This document shows, piece by piece, positions 1 to 8,014 of a stretch of DNA of 23,100 bases. Both the position numbers and the translations under genes were made by a program. The notes under the pieces were generated by a model. It was not told where the DNA came from, did not search any database, and saw only the letters and a list, made by a program, of their open reading frames with translations. The stretch is taken from the NCBI GenBank assembly GCA_017390245.1, contig JAFPCE010000271.1, forward strand, positions 1-23,100, in the 5' to 3' direction. The DNA comes from Selenomonadaceae bacterium (GTDB taxonomy: Bacteria; Bacillota; Negativicutes; Selenomonadales; Selenomonadaceae). Each line of letters starts with the position of its first letter. Positions within the stretch are counted from its first letter, which is position 1.

Positions 1-1
1 A

Positions 2-30
2 TTTATATTTTTATTAATTAGTGTTATAAT
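2..30 (+). promoter_or_regulatory. Candidate promoter of the truncated peptidase gene
   Basis: A TATAAT -10 box lies at 25-30, preceded by TG at 22-23, so it is of the extended -10 type. A weak -35 box (TTTATA, 2-7) sits 17 bases upstream. About 50 bases of leader separate it from the ATG at 81. The match is by eye only. It suggests that the broken gene is still transcribed. Confidence 0.55.
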
Positions 31-80
31 ATACTGAATTAGTCAGAATTAAACTTGCCACTTCTCAGGGAGGGATTATT

Positions 81-395
81 ATGGCATATATAGATAACCT
101 TCAGGATGCTGCTGTACAGGAATTTTTAGAGCTGATAGCTTTTGATTCCCCTAGCTGGGGTGAACAGGCCATTGCCAGCCGCCTTATGGCTAAGCTCAGG
201 GAACTGGGTACTGAACCTAAGATAGATAAAGCTGGCAATATATATGCTTATTTCCCAGGTGATGAAGCTCAAAAGCCGATTTTGCTGTCTGCCCATACGG
301 ATACTGTGGAACCTTCTAAGGGCAAAGAGGCTGTACTGCTGGGCAATAAAAACACCCTGCTGACAGCAGAAAAAACCATTGAATATTTCATCTGA
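81..395 (+). pseudogene. Truncated M20-family peptidase (PepT-like tripeptidase remnant)
   Basis: The reading frame encodes only 104 residues, whereas M20 di/tripeptidases are usually 370 to 410. Residues 1-80 look like a normal N-terminus: a helical start, then a strand-rich part ending in LLSAHTDTVEPSKGK (residues 68-82), where the His and first Asp of HTD would bind zinc and the second Asp be catalytic. After about residue 85 the family pattern stops. The expected SDGTTILGADDK metal-site segment is absent, and the last 18 residues do not resemble the family. Only about 90 bases remain before the convergent dehydrogenase gene, so no frame can supply the missing catalytic domain or lid domain. 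The gene keeps a promoter, a good AGGGAGGG ribosome binding site and a downstream hairpin. I infer an internal deletion that removed the 3' three quarters of the gene. A functional short peptide is possible but unlikely. Confidence 0.8.
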
Positions 396-419
396 TATAA
401 CAGGATATTAACATATAAC

Positions 420-453
420 AAGGCTCCGCCAGCAGTAAACATGACGGAGCCTT
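420..453. terminator. Bidirectional intrinsic terminator
   Basis: A 9-bp perfect stem (AAGGCTCCG at 420-428, CGGAGCCTT at 445-453) with a 16-base loop lies between two converging genes. Flanking T/A-rich bases are short on both sides, so efficiency may be modest. It would serve both the peptidase remnant and the dehydrogenase gene. Confidence 0.7.
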
Positions 454-487
454 TATTATGATCAATATTAAACTATGCTTTAATCTT

Positions 488-1672
488 TTAATGGTTTGCT
501 AATTTATATATTGCCAGGCATTCTGCCTTATCTAACGGACGGAAAGTGGCTACCTTTTTGGTGTCGCCGCTGGTGCACATATCTGCCAAATATTCCAGTG
601 TTGCATCATCCTGCAGTCCGAATTCTGCTTCCCCAAAGCATACTGGCAGGGACAGCTTTTCTTTGAAATATTCGGTCATAAGGCGGATGGCTGCTCTGGC
701 TTTTTCTTCAGCAGTGCCGGAGTTTACGCCGAATACCTTATCTGCTAACAGGGCAAAACGGGCTGGATTGTCTTCATAAACATGCTTAGCCCAGGCTGGC
801 CACATAATGGTAAGAGATGCGCCATGGGTTGTGTTAAATTTAGCGCTCAGCTCATGGCCCAGCTTGTGAGCTGCAAAGTCCATAGGTCTGCCAAGACCTG
901 TAAGACCGTTATGGGATATGCTGCCACACCACATGATTTCGCTCATAGCCTCATAGTTTTTCCTGTCTGCCATAGCCACAATGCCATACTTCATGACATT
1001 TTTCATCAGCTCTTCGGCAATGCGGTCAGTGAAGCTATTGCCTTCCACATTGGTGATATAACGCTCCAAGGTATGCATGATGATATCTGCTACACCACAG
1101 GCAATCTGGTATTTGGGCAGAGTATAGGTAAGCTCAGGATTCATAATGGCAAAGCATGGACGGTTCAGCTCTGTATGAGCACCGCACTTTTTGCCAATTT
1201 CCTTGTTGGTTAGTACTGCAGAGTTGCTGGTTTCACTGCCAGCAGCGGCTATAGTCAGCACTACACCGATTGGTGTAGATTTCGTAATAGGCTTTTTACC
1301 GCTCCAGTATTCCCAGATATCTGTATCTGGTGTTGCTACGCCATGAGCTACAGCCTTGGATGTATCAATAACACTGCCACCGCCTACTGCTAAAATAAAA
1401 TCTGCCTTAAAAGCAATGGCCTGCTTCACTGCCTCCCTGGCAAAGGACAACAGCGGATTTGGCTGGACACCGCCACAGGCTTCATAAGCCAGGCCTGCTT
1501 CTGTCAGCTGATTCTGGATGCGGGCTAAAAGGCCGCTTTTAACTACACTGCCACCGCCATAGACGATGAAAACCCTGCTGCCGCCATAGGCCTTAATCTT
1601 TTCTGCAGTCTTATCCTCAGCTGCCTTGCCAAAGATAATCTCCGTTGGGCAGCGGTACTCAAAGCTTAACAT
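488..1672 (-). CDS. Iron-containing (group III) alcohol dehydrogenase, YqhD/butanol dehydrogenase type
   Basis: This 394-residue protein has the normal length and layout of the family. The N-terminal dinucleotide-binding half contains GGGS at 39-42 and the signature GGGSVIDTSK at 97-106. The C-terminal helical half carries the four expected metal ligands: D196 and H200 in ADIIMH, then H269 in AAHKLGHE and H283 in TTHGAS. This spacing matches E. coli YqhD almost residue for residue, so an NADPH-dependent aldehyde reductase or butanol dehydrogenase role in the cytoplasm is likely. The exact substrate cannot be read from sequence. The start is set by AGGAGGG about 6 bases upstream of the ATG. 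The gene begins only about 20 bases beyond the T-tract of the upp terminator, leaving little space for its own promoter. It may depend on readthrough from the rpiB-glyA-upp unit. Confidence 0.93.
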   Translation of the reverse strand: MLSFEYRCPTEIIFGKAAEDKTAEKIKAYGGSRVFIVYGGGSVVKSGLLARIQNQLTEAGLAYEACGGVQPNPLLSFAREAVKQAIAFKADFILAVGGGSVIDTSKAVAHGVATPDTDIWEYWSGKKPITKSTPIGVVLTIAAAGSETSNSAVLTNKEIGKKCGAHTELNRPCFAIMNPELTYTLPKYQIACGVADIIMHTLERYITNVEGNSFTDRIAEELMKNVMKYGIVAMADRKNYEAMSEIMWCGSISHNGLTGLGRPMDFAAHKLGHELSAKFNTTHGASLTIMWPAWAKHVYEDNPARFALLADKVFGVNSGTAEEKARAAIRLMTEYFKEKLSLPVCFGEAEFGLQDDATLEYLADMCTSGDTKKVATFRPLDKAECLAIYKLANH

Positions 1673-1692
1673 ATTAATCCCTCCTGATTTTT

Positions 1693-1728
1693 TCTAAAAA
1701 AATGAGGCACCTCAAAGAAGCGCCTCAT
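1693..1728 (-). terminator. Intrinsic terminator behind upp
   Basis: On the minus strand ATGAGGC (1728-1722) pairs with GCCTCAT (1708-1702), followed at once by a run of seven T. It lies just past the upp stop codon and closes the rpiB-glyA-upp unit. Confidence 0.88.
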
Positions 1729-1733
1729 AGAAT

Positions 1734-2372
1734 TTACAAAGTACCAAAAATACGGTCGCCGGCATCACCTAAGCCAGGAACGATATAACCATGCTCATTG
1801 AGCTTCTCATCCAAAGCTGCTACATAAATAGGCACATCAGGATGCTCTTCATTGAGAACCTTAACACCCTCAGGTGCAGCTACCAGGCACATGAGAATGA
1901 GCTTCTTAGCGCCCTTTTCCTTCAGCATGGTAAGAGCTGCAGCAGAAGAACCGCCAGTAGCCAGCATAGGGTCAACCACCAGCATGGTACGCTGATTAAT
2001 ATCTGCAGGCATCTTGCAGTAGTACTCTACTGGCTTTAAGGTCTCTGGATCACGATACAGACCAATGTGGCCAATCTTTGCAGTAGGAATCATATTGACA
2101 ACGCCATTCTGCAGGCCAATACCAGCACGGAGGATAGGTACAACACACAGCTTACGGGTATCTGCTAGCTCCTTGCCCATGCACTTGCAGATAGGAGTCT
2201 CAATCTCCACATCCTTTAATGGGAAGTTACGGGTAACCTCATAGGTCATCAGCATGCCAATCTCATCTAAGAGATGGCGGAAATCCTTTGTACCAGTTTC
2301 CTTTTTCCGCAGGATAGTCAGCTTGTGCTGGATCAGCGGATGATCAATAACGTTCACTTTCAGGTCTGCCAT
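1734..2372 (-). CDS. upp: Uracil phosphoribosyltransferase
   Basis: This enzyme converts uracil and PRPP to UMP in pyrimidine salvage. The 212 residues match the usual length of about 208. The PRPP-binding loop DPMLATGGS is at 134-142. The flexible-loop region (LRAGIGL, 81-87) and the C-terminal uracil-binding segment ending GDRIFGTL are present. AAGGAGAT lies a few bases upstream of the ATG. It is the last gene of the rpiB-glyA-upp unit, 32 bases after glyA, and is followed by a strong terminator. In Bacillus subtilis glyA and upp are also neighbours, just before the ATP synthase operon. Here the ATP synthase genes do not follow; an alcohol dehydrogenase does. Confidence 0.97.
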   Translation of the reverse strand: MADLKVNVIDHPLIQHKLTILRKKETGTKDFRHLLDEIGMLMTYEVTRNFPLKDVEIETPICKCMGKELADTRKLCVVPILRAGIGLQNGVVNMIPTAKIGHIGLYRDPETLKPVEYYCKMPADINQRTMLVVDPMLATGGSSAAALTMLKEKGAKKLILMCLVAAPEGVKVLNEEHPDVPIYVAALDEKLNEHGYIVPGLGDAGDRIFGTL

Positions 2373-2404
2373 TTTATTATCTCCTTTTATAAAACAACCA
2401 TGTA

Positions 2405-3652
2405 TTATTCATAAAGTGGATACTTCACACACAATGCATCCACACGGGTACGAGCTTCCTGGCGGGCAGCCTCATCCTCTGGATTATCCAGTACCAGAGC
2501 AATGATATTAGCAACCTCTACCATGTCCTCTTCCTTAAAGCCTCTGGTAGTCAGGGCTGGAGAACCAAGACGGATACCACTGGTAACAAATGGGCTCAGC
2601 TTCTCAAATGGAATGGTATTCTTGTTAGCAGTAATACCAACCTCATCTAAAAGATTCTGGGCAATCTTGCCAGTGATGTTCTTGCTAGTTAAATCCACCA
2701 GCATCAGATGATTATCAGTACCGCCAGATACAATGCGGAAGCCCTTAGCCTGCAGGGTATCTGCTAAAGCCTTGGTATTCTTGATAATCTGCTGTGCGTA
2801 TTCCTTAAAGGCAGGGGACAAAGCTTCCTTCAAAGCTACAGCCTTGCCAGCAATAACGTGCATCAGAGGACCGCCCTGGATACCAGGGAAAATAGCCTTA
2901 TTGAACTGCTTGCCAAATTCCTCATCCTTGCAGAGAATCAAGCCGCCACGAGGACCACGGAGCGTCTTGTGGGTAGTAGTAGTAACTACATCAGCGTAAG
3001 GTACTGGGCTTGGATGAAGGCCTGCAGCTACTAAGCCGGCAATATGAGCCATATCCACCATGAGATATGCACCTACGGAGTGGGCAATCTCTGCCATGCG
3101 TTCAAAATCAATAACACGGGCATAAGCAGAAGCACCAGCTACAATCAGCTTTGGCTTGCACTCATTAGCAATCTTCTGAATCTCATCATAGTCAAGAGTC
3201 TCAGTCTTTTCGCTGACACCATAAGGTACAATCTTAAAGTACTTACCAGACATATTAACTGGAGAACCATGAGTCAAATGACCGCCATCAGTCAGGTTCA
3301 TACCCATTACAGTATCACCAGGAGTCAGCAGGGCAAAGAAAACTGCCATATTTGCCTGGGCACCAGAATGAGGCTGTACATTAGCATAGCCTGCACCAAA
3401 GAGCTCCTTGGCACGGTCAATAGCCAGCTGCTCAACCACATCAACATGCTCACAGCCGCCATAGTATCTCTTGCCAGGATAACCCTCTGCATACTTGTTG
3501 GTTAAGACACTGCCCTGAGCCTTCATAACAGCTTCACTGACAATGTTCTCAGATGCAATCAGCTCCAGCTTGTGGCGCTGGCGGTTCAGCTCCGCATTTA
3601 TTGCCTCTGAAATCTCAGGATCTACAGTCTTTAAATCATCCATTAAACCCAT
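2405..3652 (-). CDS. glyA: Serine hydroxymethyltransferase
   Basis: This PLP enzyme interconverts serine and glycine and supplies methylene-tetrahydrofolate. At 415 residues it has standard length. The PLP-binding lysine is K229 in TTTTHKTLRGPRGG (224-237). The cofactor-contacting D200 and H203 are in MVDMAHIAGL. The N-terminal LIASENIVS motif (31-39) and the SGAQAN motif (96-101) are conserved. AGGAGGT six bases before the ATG sets the start. It sits between rpiB (28-base gap) and upp (32-base gap) with no terminator in either gap, so the three genes are probably cotranscribed. The link to rpiB and upp feeds one-carbon units and ribose phosphates into nucleotide synthesis. Confidence 0.98.
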   Translation of the reverse strand: MGLMDDLKTVDPEISEAINAELNRQRHKLELIASENIVSEAVMKAQGSVLTNKYAEGYPGKRYYGGCEHVDVVEQLAIDRAKELFGAGYANVQPHSGAQANMAVFFALLTPGDTVMGMNLTDGGHLTHGSPVNMSGKYFKIVPYGVSEKTETLDYDEIQKIANECKPKLIVAGASAYARVIDFERMAEIAHSVGAYLMVDMAHIAGLVAAGLHPSPVPYADVVTTTTHKTLRGPRGGLILCKDEEFGKQFNKAIFPGIQGGPLMHVIAGKAVALKEALSPAFKEYAQQIIKNTKALADTLQAKGFRIVSGGTDNHLMLVDLTSKNITGKIAQNLLDEVGITANKNTIPFEKLSPFVTSGIRLGSPALTTRGFKEEDMVEVANIIALVLDNPEDEAARQEARTRVDALCVKYPLYE

Positions 3653-3680
3653 AACACTACCTCCTGATAATTATATTATC

Positions 3681-4127
3681 TTATTTATTTTCTAATGCCA
3701 TCATCTTGTCAATGCGACGCTGATGACGTTCGCCATGGGAAAACTCAGTAGTCATCCAGGCACGAACAATCTCACTGGCAGGGCCAGGACCTACAACGCG
3801 GCCACCCATAGCCAGTACATTGGCATTATTATGCTCTCTGGACATGCGGGCAGAGAATACATCACTGCAAAGTGCTGCCCTGATGCCTTTAATCTTGTTG
3901 GCTGCCATGGAAATGCCAATGCCAGTACCGCAAAGAAGAATGCCTTTCTCTGCGCTGCCATTAACGATTTCCTTGCACACCTTTTCTGCAATCTCCGGAT
4001 AATCCACAGACTCAGCAGTATATGTACCCATATCCTGAACCTCTGCCTCTGGGAATTCCTTTAAAACCTCTTTTACTGTTTCCTTCAGCTCTAAAGCACC
4101 ATGGTCACAGCCAATAACAATTTTCAT
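3681..4127 (-). CDS. rpiB: Ribose-5-phosphate isomerase B
   Basis: This enzyme interconverts ribose 5-phosphate and ribulose 5-phosphate in the pentose phosphate pathway. The 148 residues match the RpiB/LacAB family. Active-site residues are visible: D8 and H9 in GCDHG, the catalytic base C66 with the phosphate-binding GTGIG loop (67-71), and H99-N100 in REHNNANVLAMGG. The presence of C66 favours true RpiB over galactose-6-phosphate isomerase. AGGAG lies 11 bases before the ATG. It is the first gene of a unit with glyA and upp, and an extended -10 promoter lies about 50 bases upstream. Confidence 0.95.
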   Translation of the reverse strand: MKIVIGCDHGALELKETVKEVLKEFPEAEVQDMGTYTAESVDYPEIAEKVCKEIVNGSAEKGILLCGTGIGISMAANKIKGIRAALCSDVFSARMSREHNNANVLAMGGRVVGPGPASEIVRAWMTTEFSHGERHQRRIDKMMALENK

Positions 4128-4145
4128 GAATTAATATGCTCCTTT

Positions 4146-4185
4146 TAGGCTAATGCCTATAATCAGTATCTGAATTATTATAGCA
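4146..4185 (-). promoter_or_regulatory. Extended -10 promoter and small leader hairpin of rpiB-glyA-upp
   Basis: On the minus strand TGCTATAAT (4185-4177) is a perfect extended -10 box. No good -35 box is seen 17 bases upstream, as is common with extended -10 promoters. Between it and the ribosome binding site lies a small inverted repeat, TAGGC-TAAT-GCCTA (4146-4159), which would form a short hairpin in the leader of about 45 nt. It is too small to call a riboswitch. Confidence 0.7.
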
Positions 4186-4217
4186 TACATAAAAAGGCAC
4201 CTGCAGAAAAATTTAAT

Positions 4218-4265
4218 AAAAAAGACATAGAGCCTATCCTTATAGGATAAAAGACATCTATGTCT
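4218..4265 (-). terminator. Intrinsic terminator behind tsaC
   Basis: On the minus strand AGACATAG (4265-4258) pairs with CTATGTCT (4230-4223), enclosing a second small stem (TATCC/GGATA, 4235-4249), and is followed by a run of T. It begins 12 bases after the tsaC stop codon and closes the DUF1385-prfA-prmC-tsaC unit. Confidence 0.88.
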
Positions 4266-4276
4266 GAATTTTATAT

Positions 4277-4933
4277 TTACTTATTCTTGGCAACAGCCAT
4301 AATCTCACCATCAGCAATAGCACCATGCCGGATAATCTCAAGCTCGCTGCCAGTGCAGTCTACGATAGTAGACTCTACTCCAATATTACAGCAGCCACCA
4401 TCTAAAATCAAGGGAATTCTGCCTTTAAGGCCCATGTATACTGTATTAGCCTCCTTGGGACTAATCTCGCCAGAGATATTGGCGCTAGGTACTGCCAATG
4501 GCTCTCCCACTGCCTTTAGCAAAGCTAAAGCCACTGGATTAGCTGGAATACGGATCCCTACCGTGCTTTTGCCACCAGTCACAATATCCGGTATGCCCTG
4601 CTTTTTGGGCAAAACTACTGTCAGGGGGCCTGGACAAAAATGCTCCATCAGCCTTTTAGCGTACTCTGGCACACAGGCTGCGATTTTTTCTATCATCTTG
4701 ATATCAGCCACCTGCAGGGAAAAGGCTTTTTCCCGTGGTCTGTTCTTTATTTCATAAAGCTTAGCTACAGCTGCCTCGTCAAGGCCCAAAGCACCTAAGC
4801 CATATACGGTTTCCGTAGGAAAGGCCACTACCTCACCATGCTTTAAAAGCTCAGCTGCCTGCCAGACCTCTGATGCCTGCACCGGCACAGCTATTTTTTT
4901 AATTTCTGTATTTTCTGTCCATTGGCCGGCCAT
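4277..4933 (-). CDS. tsaC: Threonylcarbamoyl-AMP synthase (Sua5/YrdC/YwlC family)
   Basis: This enzyme makes L-threonylcarbamoyl-AMP from threonine, bicarbonate and ATP, the first step of the universal t6A37 modification of ANN-decoding tRNAs. The 218 residues cover the YrdC domain only; the extra C-terminal Sua5 domain of about 130 residues found in the longer relatives is absent. Visible motifs are PTETVYGLG (39-47), the nucleotide-binding KNRPREKA (63-70) and VPSANISG (148-155). The ATG lies 8 bases after the prmC stop codon, with AAGGG overlapping the end of prmC, so translation is probably coupled. The prfA-prmC-tsaC neighbourhood is conserved across Bacillota and groups translation-fidelity functions. 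Confidence 0.93.
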   Translation of the reverse strand: MAGQWTENTEIKKIAVPVQASEVWQAAELLKHGEVVAFPTETVYGLGALGLDEAAVAKLYEIKNRPREKAFSLQVADIKMIEKIAACVPEYAKRLMEHFCPGPLTVVLPKKQGIPDIVTGGKSTVGIRIPANPVALALLKAVGEPLAVPSANISGEISPKEANTVYMGLKGRIPLILDGGCCNIGVESTIVDCTGSELEIIRHGAIADGEIMAVAKNK

Positions 4934-4941
4934 ATTAACAC

Positions 4942-5826
4942 TTACCCTTCAGCGCTGGCTTTCCACAACACAACCACACGCTCTATACCAGCTAAATCCT
5001 TAATGATTTCTGTATTTTCCCACTGCGTCATATTTTCTGCCATAGCCTTGAGCTGCTGGGCCTGATGAATACCCACTTCCACAGCCAGAAATCCTTTTTC
5101 CTCCAAAAGCTCACTTGCTTCTGTCAGCAGCCGGCGGTAAAAGTCCAGACCATCTGCTCCTGCCACCAAAGCACTCATAGGCTCATGATCCTTCACATCA
5201 CTGTCTAAGCCAGCAATATCTCCCTCAGGAATATATGGTGGATTAGAAACTATAGCCATGAATTTCCGGTCCTGCACCGGTTCTAATAAATCCCCCTGGC
5301 AGAATTCTACGCGGCTGTCTACTTCCAGCTTAACAGCATTTTCCTTTGCTACCGCAATAGCCTCCTCAGAAATATCCACTGTCACTGCCTGCAGATTGGG
5401 CAGATACTTTAAAAGTGACAGGCAGATAGCACCAGAGCCTGTGCCAATATCGGCAATGATACCCTTGCAGGCTTCACCTGCTGGCAGTCTGCGCAGAGCC
5501 GCTTCCACCAGAATTTCTGTATCTGGACGGGGAATCAGGGTAGCCCTGGTAACCTTAAAGTCCAGTCCCATAAACTCCTTATGGCCAGTAATATAAGCTA
5601 CAGGTGTATGCTTTACCCTCTGCTTAATGCAGTCTTTAAAGCTGGCCAGCTCCTGTTCCTCTAAGGGCTGGTCAAAATGCACATACAAAAATATTCTTTC
5701 TTTATTTAATACATGGGAAAGCAAAACCTCAGCATCCAGCCTGGCGCCATCTATCCCCGCCTTGGCAAAATACTGCTCTGTCCATTTTAAAATTTTCCCA
5801 ATAGTCCAAATTTCTTTTTCTGCCAT
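4942..5826 (-). CDS. prmC: Peptide chain release factor N5-glutamine methyltransferase
   Basis: This SAM-dependent enzyme methylates the glutamine of the GGQ motif in release factors RF1 and RF2. The 294 residues show an N-terminal helical release-factor-binding domain (about 1-95) and a Rossmann methyltransferase domain. The SAM-binding motif DIGTGSGA is at 126-133, the acidic loop VDIS at 150-153 and the diagnostic catalytic NPPY at 195-198. It begins immediately after its substrate gene prfA, with only one base between stop and start, which fits coupled translation. Confidence 0.95.
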   Translation of the reverse strand: MAEKEIWTIGKILKWTEQYFAKAGIDGARLDAEVLLSHVLNKERIFLYVHFDQPLEEQELASFKDCIKQRVKHTPVAYITGHKEFMGLDFKVTRATLIPRPDTEILVEAALRRLPAGEACKGIIADIGTGSGAICLSLLKYLPNLQAVTVDISEEAIAVAKENAVKLEVDSRVEFCQGDLLEPVQDRKFMAIVSNPPYIPEGDIAGLDSDVKDHEPMSALVAGADGLDFYRRLLTEASELLEEKGFLAVEVGIHQAQQLKAMAENMTQWENTEIIKDLAGIERVVVLWKASAEG

Positions 5827-5827
5827 C

Positions 5828-6904
5828 CTACTGCACCTGCTTTAACCGTTCTGCCTGGTCTGCGGTAATCAGGCCATTTAAAATCTCATCCAGCTGGCCA
5901 TTTAAGACAAAATCCAGCTTGTGCAATGTGAGGCCTATGCGATGATCTGTCACTCTTCCCTGTGGGAAATTGTAGGTGCGGATGCGCTCACTGCGGTCAC
6001 CAGAGCCTACCTGGTTTTTACGGTCTGCAGCAATGGCGTCTGCCTGCTGCTGCTGAGCCTGCTCCAAAACCCTGGCCCTTAAAACACGCATAGCCTTTTC
6101 CTTGTTCTTCAGCTGGGATTTTTCATCCTGGCACTGTACCACAATACCTGTTGGCAAATGGGTAATGCGGATGGCTGTTTCTGTCCTGTTAACATACTGG
6201 CCGCCGGCACCACTGGCGCAATAAGTATCTATGCGCAGTTCATTGGCCTTAATATCCACATCCACCTCGTCAGCCTCTGGCAATACCGCCACAGTTACAG
6301 CTGAGGTATGTATTCTGCCACCAGACTCTGTTACTGGCACACGCTGTACCCGGTGGGTACCGCTTTCATATTTCAGCTTGCTGTAGGCGCCATAGCCCTC
6401 CACAGTAAAGGATACTTCCTTGAAGCCTCCCAGCTCAGTGGCATTAGAAGATAAAATATCCACACGCCAGCCCTGGGCCTCTGCATAACGGGAATACATG
6501 CGGAAAAGGTCCCCTGCAAAGAGGGCAGCCTCATCACCGCCTACACCGCCGCGAATTTCTACGATGACATTTTTATCATCATTAGGATCCTTTGGCAAAA
6601 GCAATACTGGCAGCTCATTATCCAGCTCTTCCTTGCGCTGGCGCATTTCTGCCAGCTCATCTTCCACCATGTGCCGCAGCTCGTCATCATCCATGCCTTC
6701 CTCCAGCATGGACTTATCATCCTCAATAGTCTGGCAAACCTTTTTGTACTCCCGGAAGGCCTCCACTATAGGCGTCATTTCTGAATGCTCCTTGTTGTAG
6801 CGCTGCCAGCGGGTCATATCCTCTAACACAGAGGGGTCACTTATCATTGATTCCAGCTCTAGATACTTATCCTCTACAGCCTGCAATTTACTTAACATAT
6901 CCAT
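5828..6904 (-). CDS. prfA: Peptide chain release factor 1
   Basis: RF1 recognises UAA and UAG stop codons and triggers peptide release on the ribosome. The 358 residues match the family's usual length. The codon-reading tripeptide P190-V191-T192 (PxT type, RF1 specific; RF2 has SPF) and the catalytic GGQ at 234-236 in SGAGGQYVNR are present. The N-terminal coiled helices (1-100) form domain 1. The first ATG is chosen because GGAG lies 8 bases upstream; the alternative ATG two codons later is further from it. It is in one unit with the DUF1385 gene before it and with prmC and tsaC after it. Confidence 0.97.
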   Translation of the reverse strand: MDMLSKLQAVEDKYLELESMISDPSVLEDMTRWQRYNKEHSEMTPIVEAFREYKKVCQTIEDDKSMLEEGMDDDELRHMVEDELAEMRQRKEELDNELPVLLLPKDPNDDKNVIVEIRGGVGGDEAALFAGDLFRMYSRYAEAQGWRVDILSSNATELGGFKEVSFTVEGYGAYSKLKYESGTHRVQRVPVTESGGRIHTSAVTVAVLPEADEVDVDIKANELRIDTYCASGAGGQYVNRTETAIRITHLPTGIVVQCQDEKSQLKNKEKAMRVLRARVLEQAQQQQADAIAADRKNQVGSGDRSERIRTYNFPQGRVTDHRIGLTLHKLDFVLNGQLDEILNGLITADQAERLKQVQ

Positions 6905-6929
6905 AAAAGCTTCTCCATCTGTTTTTTAA

Positions 6930-7928
6930 TTACTCTGTTTTCTCTGCTGCTTCTGTCACCTCTGGCAGGTCAGCAGCTTCAGCTTTTTCACCAGCCTCAG
7001 CAGGACTTGCAGCTTCAGCCTCAGTCTCTGCCTTCTTAATATATTCACCACTGCCAGCTGGTATTTTATCAGCAGGAAGTACTGCCTTGGCGGACTCAAT
7101 AGCCACCTCCAGCATGGTATCATCAGGCACTCTGGTAGTCAGCTTCTGCAGCCAGAGACCAGGCTTCACCGCCCAGCCCACTACACAGTTCTTAGAATTG
7201 GCAGAGGCCTTAATCAGTTCATAGGAAATACCTGCCACCACTGGCAAAAGGATAACCCTGCTTAAAATCCGCAGCCATAAATCAGGCCAGCCTAAAAAGG
7301 CAAAAACGAAAATACTAACCAGCATAACAATCAGTAAAAAGGAAGTACCACAGCGCTTGTGCAGTCTGGTGCAGTTTCTGGCATTTTCCACAGTAAGGGG
7401 CTTGCCAGACTCAAAGCAGGCAATGGTCATGTGCTCTGCTCCATGATACTGGAACACTCTCTGAATATCCTTCATCTGGGAAATCGCCCCAATATAAGCC
7501 AGGAAAATCACCAGACGCAGAGCCCCCTCCATCAAATTCAAAAATATTGGGTCTTCTGTTATAAAATGAAACAGCTTTGCCGCACCAGTAGGAATTGCTA
7601 TAAACAGCACTGCCGCCATGACAAAAGCAAAGGCAATAGTTCCTGCCAGTTCTTTGTCAGACAGCTGCTCATCCTCTTCACCAGCCATCTGGGCAGAGTA
7701 GCCCAGGGAACGGATGCCCATTACCAGTGATTCTCCCAGGGAAACACAGCCCCTGAGCATTGGCTTTTTCAAAATGGGATATCTGTCAGCAATGGAATTA
7801 ACGGGCTTTGTTTCTACCTCGATATTTCCTGCTGGAGTACGGACAGCTGTTGCCACCAGCTCAGGACCGCGCATCATAACGCCTTCAATAACAGCCTGGC
7901 CGCCAATTGTAAGTTTCTTTTCACTCAT
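6930..7928 (-). CDS. DUF1385 family membrane protein (YqhQ-like), function unknown
   Basis: This 332-residue protein starts with the family signature GGQAVIEGVMMRGP (8-21). It has several predicted membrane segments, around 100-125, 135-155, 195-215 and 220-240, with a conserved HGAEH-type patch (about 172-176) and CGTSF (about 193-197) between them. The last 45 or so residues are a low-complexity tail rich in Ala and Glu, probably cytoplasmic and disordered. The family has no established biochemical role, although it is widespread in Bacillota between rpmE and prfA, as here. AAAGGA lies about 13 bases before the ATG, a rather long spacing. No convincing promoter is seen between the rpmE terminator and this start, so it is probably reached by readthrough from rpmE. 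Confidence 0.88.
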   Translation of the reverse strand: MSEKKLTIGGQAVIEGVMMRGPELVATAVRTPAGNIEVETKPVNSIADRYPILKKPMLRGCVSLGESLVMGIRSLGYSAQMAGEEDEQLSDKELAGTIAFAFVMAAVLFIAIPTGAAKLFHFITEDPIFLNLMEGALRLVIFLAYIGAISQMKDIQRVFQYHGAEHMTIACFESGKPLTVENARNCTRLHKRCGTSFLLIVMLVSIFVFAFLGWPDLWLRILSRVILLPVVAGISYELIKASANSKNCVVGWAVKPGLWLQKLTTRVPDDTMLEVAIESAKAVLPADKIPAGSGEYIKKAETEAEAASPAEAGEKAEAADLPEVTEAAEKTE

Positions 7929-7967
7929 AATCTATCTAAAATCCTTTACAGACACTATATTTTCATA

Positions 7968-8003
7968 AAATAAAACAGGACAGAGTATTGCTGCTCTGTC
8001 CTG
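7968..8003 (-). terminator. Intrinsic terminator (or attenuating hairpin) behind rpmE
   Basis: On the minus strand CAGGACAGAG (8003-7994) pairs with CTCTGTCCTG (7985-7976) around an 8-base loop, followed by TTTTATTTTA. The stem is strong. It lies only about 40 bases before the DUF1385 gene, for which no separate clear promoter is visible, so partial termination that sets the ratio of rpmE to downstream genes is plausible. Confidence 0.85.
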
Positions 8004-8014
8004 CTCTAGCGTTA

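Noticed and set aside
782..1213. 143-codon open frame on the plus strand inside the alcohol dehydrogenase gene
   Set aside because: It lies wholly opposite a well-conserved gene, has no ribosome binding site or family-like sequence, and is best explained as a shadow frame.
3044..3505. 153-codon open frame opposite glyA
   Set aside because: The residue pattern resembles no protein I know and glyA on the other strand is unambiguous.
4260..4757. 165-codon open frame opposite tsaC
   Set aside because: It starts inside the tsaC terminator hairpin and simply mirrors tsaC codons.
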